DNA of 64,000 bases from Burkholderia ubonensis subsp. mesacidophila (GTDB lineage: Bacteria; Pseudomonadota; Gammaproteobacteria; Burkholderiales; Burkholderiaceae), in NCBI RefSeq assembly GCF_002097715.1, contig NZ_CP020737.1:2418001-2482000 (forward strand), in the 5' to 3' direction. Below, in pieces: positions 27,076 to 37,815 of this stretch (positions are counted from its first letter, which is position 1; every line of letters begins with the position of its first letter). Position numbers and translations under genes: made by a program. The notes beneath the pieces were generated by a model. It did not search any database. It worked only from the letters and a program-made list of their open reading frames with translations, and was not told the origin of the DNA.

Positions 27076-27148
27076 GGGGACGGGTAAAGAGGGATTGAAC
27101 GGGGGGCGCGCCGCGCAGGCGACGCGCGCGGCCGGCCGCCGCGGGACG

Positions 27149-27988
27149 TCAGAGCCAGCGTTCCCAGACCGGCTTCAGGTCGGACGGCAGCGGCGGCAGG
27201 CTGCCCAGCTCGATGCGCCCTTCTCCGGGCGCGTGAAAATCCGAGCCGCACGATACTTCGAAGCCGAAGCGGCGCGCGACGTCCGCATATTCGCGATACT
27301 GGTCCGGCGTATGGCTGCCGGTCACAACCTCGATCGCGCGGCCGCCGAGGTCGATGAATTCGCCAAAGAACGCGTCGAACTCGACCGGCGTGTAGCGATA
27401 ACGTCCCGGATGCGCGACGACCGCCTCGCCGCCCGCGCCGCGGATCCACTGCACCGCATCGGACAGCTTCGCCCAGCGATGCGGCACGAAGCCGGGCTTG
27501 CCGTCGCCGAGCAACCGGTCGAAGACGTCCGACGTCGATTCCGCGTGCCCGTTCTCGACGAGGAAGCGCGCGAAATGCGTGCGCGAGATCAGGTCGGGAT
27601 TCGACACGTATTTCAGCGCGCCGTCGTATGCGCCCGGAATGCCGAGCTTCTCGAGCTGCGCGGCGATCGCCTGCGCGCGGCCCGCGCGGCCGTGGCGCGT
27701 GCGATACAGGCCGTCGACGAGCGCCGGATTTGCCGGATCGATGTTCAGGCCGACGACGTGCACCGTGCGCGACGCCCAGGTCACGGAAATCTCGACACCG
27801 CTCAGGTAGCGCATGCCGAGCGCCTCCGCCTCGCTGCGCGCCGCCGCCTGGCCGCCCAGCTCGTCGTGATCGGTGAGCGCCCAGAGGGTCACGCCGCCGG
27901 CATGGGCGCGGCGCGCGACATCGACAGGCGACAGCAATCCGTCGGAGACATTCGAATGGCAGTGGAGATCAGCGTTCATCGTAGGCAT
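27149..27988 (-). CDS. PHP-domain phosphoesterase, RNase AM (YciV/TrpH) type
   Basis: 279 residues from 27988; the ATG at 27979 (MNADLHCHS) is equally possible. PHP motifs are present: DLHCHSNVSDG, ALTDHDE, VAHPGRY and GSDFHAPGE, holding the metal ligands. Family members in enterobacteria are 5'-3' exonucleases that mature rRNA 5' ends and also process 3'-phosphoadenosine 5'-phosphate. It is the first gene of the run that continues to the YciO-type gene. Confidence 0.9.
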   Translation of the reverse strand: MPTMNADLHCHSNVSDGLLSPVDVARRAHAGGVTLWALTDHDELGGQAAARSEAEALGMRYLSGVEISVTWASRTVHVVGLNIDPANPALVDGLYRTRHGRAGRAQAIAAQLEKLGIPGAYDGALKYVSNPDLISRTHFARFLVENGHAESTSDVFDRLLGDGKPGFVPHRWAKLSDAVQWIRGAGGEAVVAHPGRYRYTPVEFDAFFGEFIDLGGRAIEVVTGSHTPDQYREYADVARRFGFEVSCGSDFHAPGEGRIELGSLPPLPSDLKPVWERWL

Positions 27989-28074
27989 CGGAGGTGAAGC
28001 TTCATTCTACTGCAATGCGGCATTCCGCCGCCGCCCCTCCCCCTTACCGTCCGGCCGCGCGCCGGCCGCAAACG

Positions 28075-28965
28075 CTATGCGCAGAACGCCTCGATCAGCG
28101 CCGCGATCTGCTCAGGCTGGTCGTGGTGAACCATGTGGCCGGCATCTTCGACAAGCTTTTCGCGCCAGTCCGGGAACGCCCTGAAGCGCGCCTTGAACTC
28201 CGGCAGCGGGATGTCTCCGGCCAGATAGGCGAGCGTCGGCGAATCGACCGCCTCGACATGCAGCACCTTCGCGCGCACCTGCGCCCAGGTCGCCATCACT
28301 TCGTCGAGCCGGTACAACAACGGCCCGTCCATCTTGTGCGCGGGATCGGCCAGCAGATGGAAGCGCCCGTCGTCGCCCCGCTTCGACCAGTGCGCGGCCA
28401 GGAACGCCGCGCGGCGCGGCTCGAGCCGCGGATTGGTCTTGATCAGGCGGGCGGCCACCTCGTCGAGCGATGCGTAGGGCTTCAGCGCCGGCGGCGCGCA
28501 CAGTCCGTCGAGCCAGCCGCGCAGCCGGCCCGGCGCCTGCTCGGCCCGCGCCGGGGCCAGGCCGAAACCCTCGAGGTCGACGACGCGCCGCACGCGCTCC
28601 GGCCGCGCGCCGGCATACAGGCACACGACGTTCGCGCCCATGCTGTGCCCGACCAGGTTAGCCTGGCCGGTCGGCGCATAGTGGTCCAGCAGCGCATCGA
28701 GATCGGCGATGTATTCATGGAACCAGTAATGACCGCCGCCCTGCCGCGCCACCGGCCAGTCGGACAGGCCGAAGCCGCGCGCGTCCGGCGCGATCACCTG
28801 CCAGTCGCCCGCCAGCGCGTCGACGACGAACTGGAACGACGCGGCGACGTCCATCCAGCCGTGCAGCATGAACAGCGTCGGCGCATCCGGCCGGCCCCAG
28901 CGCCGGACATGCAGCCTGACGCCGTGAACCGTGACGAAATCGGAAACAGAACTCGTGGCAGTCAT
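28075..28965 (-). CDS. Alpha/beta-fold hydrolase
   Basis: 296 residues from the ATG at 28965. The oxyanion region FMLHGWMD, the nucleophile elbow GHSMGAN and the late catalytic His (EDAGHMVHHDQPEQ) are clear; DARGFGLSDW is the usual strand-4 motif. It is a cytoplasmic serine hydrolase of unknown substrate. Its stop is about 85 bases from the RNase AM start, so the two may be co-transcribed. Confidence 0.9.
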   Translation of the reverse strand: MTATSSVSDFVTVHGVRLHVRRWGRPDAPTLFMLHGWMDVAASFQFVVDALAGDWQVIAPDARGFGLSDWPVARQGGGHYWFHEYIADLDALLDHYAPTGQANLVGHSMGANVVCLYAGARPERVRRVVDLEGFGLAPARAEQAPGRLRGWLDGLCAPPALKPYASLDEVAARLIKTNPRLEPRRAAFLAAHWSKRGDDGRFHLLADPAHKMDGPLLYRLDEVMATWAQVRAKVLHVEAVDSPTLAYLAGDIPLPEFKARFRAFPDWREKLVEDAGHMVHHDQPEQIAALIEAFCA

Positions 28966-29142
28966 GGCAGCCGTCAAAAAAAGAATGGTCGTTCGATTAT
29001 AACGATGCTGCTGCGCGGGCGCGTGCCGCAATCGTCACGCGTGTCGAGGCACTCCTCTAGGCTAGGCGCCGCGCATCGCGCGTCGCGACGGTCGGCGTCC
29101 GCGCAACCAGCGCCGCTCCTGCCCGACGGGTGATACCCTCGA

Positions 29143-30006
29143 TCAGGCCCCATCCCGCGCCGCGGCCTCGTCCTGCGCCGCAAGCGCGTCCAGTTCGGCG
29201 GGCTCGAACCCGGCGCTGCGACGCGCATCGAAATTGAACGGGCCGCGCAAGCGCGGCGCGCGGTACTGTTCGGCCAGTTGCCGGTAGGTCGGCACCGGGT
29301 CGCGGCCGGCCTCGACGCACAAATGGCGGAACCAGCGGTTGCCGATCGCGACGTGGCCGATTTCGTCGCGCAGGATCACGTCGAGGATCGCGGCCGACGC
29401 ATGGTCGCCCGCCTGCGCGAGCCGCGCGCGGATCGGCGGCGACGCGTCGAGGCCACGCGCCTCGAGCGTGCGTGGCACGAGCGCCATGCGGGCAAGCACG
29501 TCGCCCGCCGTGCGCTCGCACATCTCCCACAGCCCGTTGTGCGCGGGGAAATCGCCGTACGCGTGACCGAATTCGGCGAGCCGGCCGGCCAGCAGCGAAA
29601 AGTGATACGCCTCTTCGGCGGCGACCTTCAGCCAGTCCGCGTAGAACGCGTCCGGCTGGCCGCCAAAGCGCCACACCGCATCGAGCGCCAGATTGATCGC
29701 GTTGAATTCGATATGCGCGAGCGCGTGCAGCAGCACCGCCCGGCCTTCCGGCGAGCGCATGCTGCGCCGCTCCAGCTGGCGCGGCTCGACCAGCGCGGGG
29801 CGCGCCGGACGCCCGGGCAATCCGGCCGGCTCCGGCAGTGCGAGCGACGGATCGATCGTTGCCTGCCCGGCCAGCAGCGCGTCGTACAGCGTGCGCACCC
29901 GAGCAGCCTTCGCGGCCGGCTCGGGTGTGCGCAGGGCGTCGAGCGCCGCGCGGCGCACGCAGGTCTGCGCGTCGGAATCGAGGGAAGAAAAAGGCACCAT
30001 GTTCAT
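29143..30006 (-). CDS. DUF455 ferritin-like protein
   Basis: 287 residues, starting at the ATG at 30006 (MNMVPFSS). It is a helical, ferritin-like fold with candidate diiron ligands in HIEFNAINLALDAVW, AAEEAYHFSLL and ILRDEIGHVAIGNRWF (two ExxH-type motifs). The family is related to tRNA-modifying MiaE-like diiron proteins, but its reaction is unknown. It is divergent from the gamma-carbonic anhydrase gene. Confidence 0.88.
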   Translation of the reverse strand: MNMVPFSSLDSDAQTCVRRAALDALRTPEPAAKAARVRTLYDALLAGQATIDPSLALPEPAGLPGRPARPALVEPRQLERRSMRSPEGRAVLLHALAHIEFNAINLALDAVWRFGGQPDAFYADWLKVAAEEAYHFSLLAGRLAEFGHAYGDFPAHNGLWEMCERTAGDVLARMALVPRTLEARGLDASPPIRARLAQAGDHASAAILDVILRDEIGHVAIGNRWFRHLCVEAGRDPVPTYRQLAEQYRAPRLRGPFNFDARRSAGFEPAELDALAAQDEAAARDGA

Positions 30007-30192
30007 GACCGGGGGCACCGCTGAATGCGCGTCGGGAGCCGCCGCGCGCAACGGTTTACAATACGCGCCTGTGCTGCGGCGACAGGCGCGGCGCGAAACG
30101 CGTCATTTTACCGGCGCCTACCGAACGATACCGCTTTGCATGGGCCCGGACTCGGCGCGAAAGCGCCAGGTCCGCTCGACAAAGGAGACAAT

Positions 30193-30717
30193 GTGACGAT
30201 CTACAAGCTGGGCGACACTGCCCCGACCATCCACGAAAGCGTGTTCGTCGCCGATACGGCGGCCATCATCGGCAAAGTCGTACTCGAGGAAAACGCGAGC
30301 GTGTGGTTCGGCGCGACGCTGCGCGGCGACAACGAGCCGATCACGGTCGGCGCGGGCAGCAACGTGCAGGAAGGCGCGGTGCTGCACACCGACCCCGGCT
30401 ATCCGCTGACGATCGCCGCGAATGTGACGATCGGGCACCAGGCGATGCTGCACGGCTGCACGATCGGCGAAGGCTCGCTGATCGGAATTCAGGCGGTGGT
30501 CTTGAATGGTGCGGTGATCGGCCGCAACTGTCTGGTTGGCGCCGGCGCGGTCGTGACGGAGGGCAAGACGTTTCCGGACAATTCGCTGATTCTCGGCGCC
30601 CCCGCGAAAGTGGTGCGCGAGCTGTCGGCCGAAGACGTCGCGCGGCTGCAGGCGAATGCGAAGACGTACGTCGACCGGCGTGCGCACTTCAAGGAGCAAC
30701 TCGTGCGGATCGGCTGA
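30193..30717 (+). CDS. Gamma-carbonic anhydrase family protein (LbH fold)
   Basis: 174 residues, starting at a GTG (30193) behind AAAGGAGAC; the ATG two bases earlier is out of frame and immediately followed by TGA. The sequence is a left-handed beta-helix of hexapeptide repeats (VWFGATLRGDNEPI, GSNVQEGAVLHTD, VTIGHQAMLHGC, VLNGAVIGRNCL) with the histidines that bind metal in CamH/YrdA-type proteins. It may hydrate CO2 or be a non-catalytic relative. Confidence 0.92.
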   Translation: MTIYKLGDTAPTIHESVFVADTAAIIGKVVLEENASVWFGATLRGDNEPITVGAGSNVQEGAVLHTDPGYPLTIAANVTIGHQAMLHGCTIGEGSLIGIQAVVLNGAVIGRNCLVGAGAVVTEGKTFPDNSLILGAPAKVVRELSAEDVARLQANAKTYVDRRAHFKEQLVRIG

Positions 30718-30742
30718 TCCGCGCGGAATTCAAGGAACAAGA

Positions 30743-31693
30743 GTGAGCGACCAGTTACAGAAATTCATGTTCAACGCGGCGCCCGTGCGCGGCGAGATCG
30801 TTTCGCTGCGCAACACGTGGCAGGAGGTGCTGACCCGCCGCGACTACCCGGCCCCCGTGCGCACGGTGCTCGGCGAGATGATGGCCGCATGCGCGCTGCT
30901 GTCGGCGAACCTGAAATTTCACGGCACCCTCGTCATGCAGATCTTCGGCGACGGGCCGGTGAAGATGCTGGTCGTGCAGTGCAGCTCGGATCTGTCGATG
31001 CGCGCGACCGCGAAGTTTTCCGGCGACGTGGCACAGACGATCGCGGACGACGTCCGCTTCGCCGATCTCGTCAACGCGAGCGGCCATGGGCGCTGCGTGA
31101 TCACGCTCGACCCGGCCGACAAGCAGCCGGGCCAGCAGCCGTACCAGGGGATCGTGCCGCTCAACGGCGAACACGGGTCGCTGGAGTCGATCGCGCAGGT
31201 GCTCGAGCATTACATGCACCACTCGGAGCAGCTCGATACGCGCCTGTGGCTCGCCGCCGATCGCGACCGCGCGGTCGGCATGCTACTGCAGAAGTTGCCG
31301 GGCGACGGCGGCATCGTGCCGCGCGCCGCGGAAACCGATGTCGATACGTGGGAGCGCGTGTGCACGCTCGGCGGCACGCTGTCCGCCAAGGAACTGCTCG
31401 AGGTCGAGCCGGACGTCGTGTTCCGCCGGCTGTTCTGGCAGGAGAACGTCCAGCACTTCGACCCGGCCGGCACGCGCTTCGAGTGCACGTGCTCGCGCGA
31501 GAAGGTCGGCGCGATGCTGAAGATGCTCGGCCAGGAAGAAGTCGACAGCGTGATCGTCGAACGCGGTCACGTCGAAATCCATTGCGAATTCTGCAACCAG
31601 CGCTACGAGTTCGATCCCGTCGACGTCGCGCAGCTGTTTGCCGCGCCCGAACTCGCGAGCGGCATGACGCCTGCCGCCGAGCAGCGTCACTGA
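30743..31693 (+). CDS. hslO: Redox-regulated chaperone Hsp33
   Basis: 316 residues from a GTG at 30743 behind AAGGAACAAGA. The substrate-binding domain begins VSDQLQKFMFNAAPVRGEIV. Near the C-terminus are the zinc cysteines in the order CTCS ... CEFC, the redox switch that unfolds on oxidation and activates the chaperone. It follows the carbonic anhydrase gene by 25 bases. Confidence 0.94.
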   Translation: MSDQLQKFMFNAAPVRGEIVSLRNTWQEVLTRRDYPAPVRTVLGEMMAACALLSANLKFHGTLVMQIFGDGPVKMLVVQCSSDLSMRATAKFSGDVAQTIADDVRFADLVNASGHGRCVITLDPADKQPGQQPYQGIVPLNGEHGSLESIAQVLEHYMHHSEQLDTRLWLAADRDRAVGMLLQKLPGDGGIVPRAAETDVDTWERVCTLGGTLSAKELLEVEPDVVFRRLFWQENVQHFDPAGTRFECTCSREKVGAMLKMLGQEEVDSVIVERGHVEIHCEFCNQRYEFDPVDVAQLFAAPELASGMTPAAEQRH

Positions 31694-31695
31694 GC

Positions 31696-31747
31696 CGCGC
31701 GCCCGCGCGCCCGCGCACCCGCCGGCGCGCGGGCGCGCGGGCGCGCG
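31696..31747. repeat. Perfect 21-bp GC-only inverted repeat
   Basis: The arms 31696-31716 and 31727-31747 are perfect reverse complements, made only of G and C, with a 10-base loop. The right side is also a direct repeat of an 8-base GGCGCGCG unit, about 3.5 copies over 31724-31752. No T-run follows, so it is not a standard terminator, though it could slow transcription after hslO. Confidence 0.85.
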
Positions 31748-31825
31748 GGCGCATAATGAACGACGCACGTGCGTCGAGCGCGCCACCCCGCCTCTCGGGT
31801 CGCCGGCGCGCCGCTGGAGAAGGAC

Positions 31826-32200
31826 ATGAATCGCCTGTTTCGCCCCCTGTTGCTGACGAGCGCCGCAGCCGGCATGCTCGTCCTCGCCGGTTGCGCGGTG
31901 CAGCCGGCCTCCACGATCCTGAGCCGCCTGCCCGAACAACACGCGTCCGGCCAGCCAGTCACGTTGACGTCCGCCGAGCGCAAGCGCTACGACGAGATCG
32001 ACCGGCAGGTGCTGCGCGAACAGGACGACGCGATCGCGACCGAAGCCGCGATTCGCGCGTGGTCGTACTACACGCCGCCGCCCGTCACGTACTATGGCGG
32101 CTATTACGGCGGCGGGTGGGGGCACGGGGTTCAGCTACGGCTATCCGGGCTGGTGGTGGTAAGGCCTTCAGCGGTTCGATTGCCGACCGGCAGGAAATAA
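31826..32200 (+). CDS. Small lipoprotein with a probable 3' frameshift
   Basis: 124 residues from the ATG at 31826 (AGAAGGAC before it). The N-terminus ends in the lipobox LAGC (Cys23). The body has an acidic/basic helix region (LTSAERKRYDEIDRQVLREQ) and a Tyr/Gly tail (YYGGYYGGGW). After the G-rich run at 32114-32122 the annotated frame becomes untypical (VQLRLSGLVVVRPSA). The +1 frame continues instead as Gly/Tyr/Trp-rich sequence ending in three Trp and a TAA at 32160-32162. A one-base insertion in the G-run would explain this. The function is unknown. Confidence 0.7.
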   Translation: MNRLFRPLLLTSAAAGMLVLAGCAVQPASTILSRLPEQHASGQPVTLTSAERKRYDEIDRQVLREQDDAIATEAAIRAWSYYTPPPVTYYGGYYGGGWGHGVQLRLSGLVVVRPSAVRLPTGRK

Positions 32201-32227
32201 AAAAGCGCGGCATTTCCCGCGCTTTTT
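32199..32227. terminator. Bidirectional terminator between the lipoprotein and ftsB
   Basis: AAAAAGCGCGG and CCGCGCTTTTT form a stem around a six-base loop (catttc). A- and T-runs on either side allow termination of both convergent genes. Confidence 0.85.
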
Positions 32228-32249
32228 CAATGGGCTCGCATCACCGCAA

Positions 32250-32684
32250 TCAGTGATGCGGCTGCTTCCCCTTCTCGCCGGCGTGGTGCCGCGACGGCTT
32301 CGCCATCGACTGCGGATTCGGCACGACGCGCACCGGCGCCGCCGAGACTTCGCCGCGCGTCGACGTGCTCGACAGCATGTTGGCGGCGGGCGCCGCCTGC
32401 GCGGCCTGCGCGTTCGGCGACACGAACTGCACGAACACCTCGCCGTCCTTCACCATGCCCATCTCGTAGCGCGCGCGCTCCTCGATGGCCGCCGTGCCGC
32501 CCTGCAGATCCTGCACTTCGCCCGCGGTCCGCTCATTGCGCAGCTTTTCGTCGGCGTTCTTCTGCAACTGGCTGTCGAGCTGCTGACGCAACTCGTGCAC
32601 ACGCAGCCAGCCGCCATGCCCCCACCATAGGGGGTACTGAATAAGCGCCAGCAAGGCAATCAGGACGACAGTGACAAGCCGCAT
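32250..32684 (-). CDS. ftsB: Cell division protein FtsB
   Basis: 144 residues, with a short cytoplasmic N-terminus, one membrane segment (VTVVLIALLALIQYPLWW), then a coiled coil (ELRQQLDSQLQKNADEKLRNERTAGEVQDLQ) and the conserved EERARYEMGMVKDGEVFVQ. The C-terminal 50 residues are a Pro/Ala extension not found in E. coli FtsB. It forms the FtsQLB divisome complex. It lies downstream of eno, as in many proteobacteria. Confidence 0.93.
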   Translation of the reverse strand: MRLVTVVLIALLALIQYPLWWGHGGWLRVHELRQQLDSQLQKNADEKLRNERTAGEVQDLQGGTAAIEERARYEMGMVKDGEVFVQFVSPNAQAAQAAPAANMLSSTSTRGEVSAAPVRVVPNPQSMAKPSRHHAGEKGKQPHH

Positions 32685-32765
32685 GTAGGAGACGCAGATA
32701 TAAGAAGCGCCGCTCCACGTATCACGCAGAGCGGCGTCGAAGCAAACCAGCCCGATAGTAGCGCG

Positions 32766-34079
<1,314 letters not shown>

Positions 34080-34153
34080 TCATCCTGCGACGGCGCATGC
34101 GCGAAAGCCGCTTTCGCTACAGACGCGCGAAGCCGCCGCAGGTTCATACGTTC

Positions 34154-36717
<2,564 letters not shown>

Positions 36718-36851
36718 TCAGCAATTGACGCGATGATTGCGCCCTTTCCCGCTGTGCCTCGCCAGCCGAGCCTGCCGCGTCGGATGCGCCGCAATCGGAC
36801 GGGATGCGCCCCACACGCCGGCCGGCGCCCGGCACAGGGCCGGGCCGCGTT

Positions 36852-37682
36852 TCATGCGTCGTGCGCGGACACGACGGCCCCTTCTTCCGCGCGCAGCGTA
36901 TTCAGCATCCGCTGCAATGCGCGCGCCGTCTCCAGCGGCCGCTCCATCGGGAACAGGTGACTGCCCTCGAGCCACTCGATACGCCCGTGAGTCGCGCGGC
37001 GCGTGGCGTCGAGCCCGACCTGCCGCACTTCGCGCGAGTGCGTGCCGGCGAGAAAGCCGAGCGGCACTGGCGTGCCGTGCGCAAGCCTCGGGCCGAGCGT
37101 ATGCGGCAAGGTCCGGTAGATCAGGTACTCGACCTGCCGGTCAAACGCGAGCGCGCGCTCGCCGTCGACGGCCGCCTGCGGAATGCCGTAGTCGATGTAG
37201 TCGGCCAGCATCCGCTCGTCCCAGCGCGCGAACGCCGGTTTCTCGCGGAAATGCCGCCAGGCTTCGTCGCGGCTCGCCCAGTGCGTGCGCCGGTTGCGCG
37301 TCGCCGCGGCCGGCGACAGCCGCTCGTCGAGCCCCGCCCACTGGCTGGCGCGCAATGCGCCGCTGCGCCAGCCGGCGATGATCGGCGAATCCAGCATCAC
37401 CACGCCACGTACCCACTGCGGCTTCTTCAGCGCGGCCATCAGCGACAGATAGCCGCCGAGCGAATGGCCGACGAGCCACACCGGCCGCTCGTAACGACCA
37501 CCGATGTCGTCGAGCAGCTGCTCGACGAGGTGCGGCCAGTCTCGCGTGACCGGGTAGCGCCGGTCGTGCCCGATCCGCTCGATGTAGCGCAGCTCGTAGT
37601 CGTCGGCCAGTTCGGCGAAGATCGTCCGGTACGTCGACGCCGGAAAGCCGTTCGCGTGCGAAAAATGGATGATGTCCTTCAA
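36852..37682 (-). CDS. Alpha/beta-fold hydrolase
   Basis: 276 residues. It begins MKDIIHFSHANGFPASTY, with the oxyanion motif FSHANGFP, the nucleophile elbow GHSLGGYLS and a late His in GSHLFPMERP. It belongs to a group often annotated only as alpha/beta hydrolase, and the substrate is unknown. It is preceded by the 49-bp duplicated unit and a good ribosome binding site (AAAGGAGACACC) located just after the second copy. Confidence 0.88.
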   Translation of the reverse strand: MKDIIHFSHANGFPASTYRTIFAELADDYELRYIERIGHDRRYPVTRDWPHLVEQLLDDIGGRYERPVWLVGHSLGGYLSLMAALKKPQWVRGVVMLDSPIIAGWRSGALRASQWAGLDERLSPAAATRNRRTHWASRDEAWRHFREKPAFARWDERMLADYIDYGIPQAAVDGERALAFDRQVEYLIYRTLPHTLGPRLAHGTPVPLGFLAGTHSREVRQVGLDATRRATHGRIEWLEGSHLFPMERPLETARALQRMLNTLRAEEGAVVSAHDA

Positions 37683-37699
37683 ACGCCGGTGTCTCCTTT

Positions 37700-37797
37700 G
37701 TCGACCTGAGTTGGCGCTTCAGCGCTTAGTCAGGTCCCATGCTTCGCGGTCGACCTGAGTTGGCGCTTCAGCGCTTGCTCGGGTCCCACGCATAGCC
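37700..37797. repeat. 49-bp tandem duplication between comEC and the hydrolase
   Basis: A 28-base core is identical at 37700-37727 and 37749-37776, and the flanking 21 bases are similar, so the period is 49. Read on the minus strand each copy encodes A-W-D-x-x-K-R-stop (WDPSKR and WDLTKR), followed by an identical 19-base tail. Each core holds a small GCGC-TTCA-GCGC hairpin. The copies are in different frames relative to each other because 49 is not a multiple of three. Confidence 0.85.
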
Positions 37798-37815
37798 GTC
37801 ATCCCGCGCGGCACG

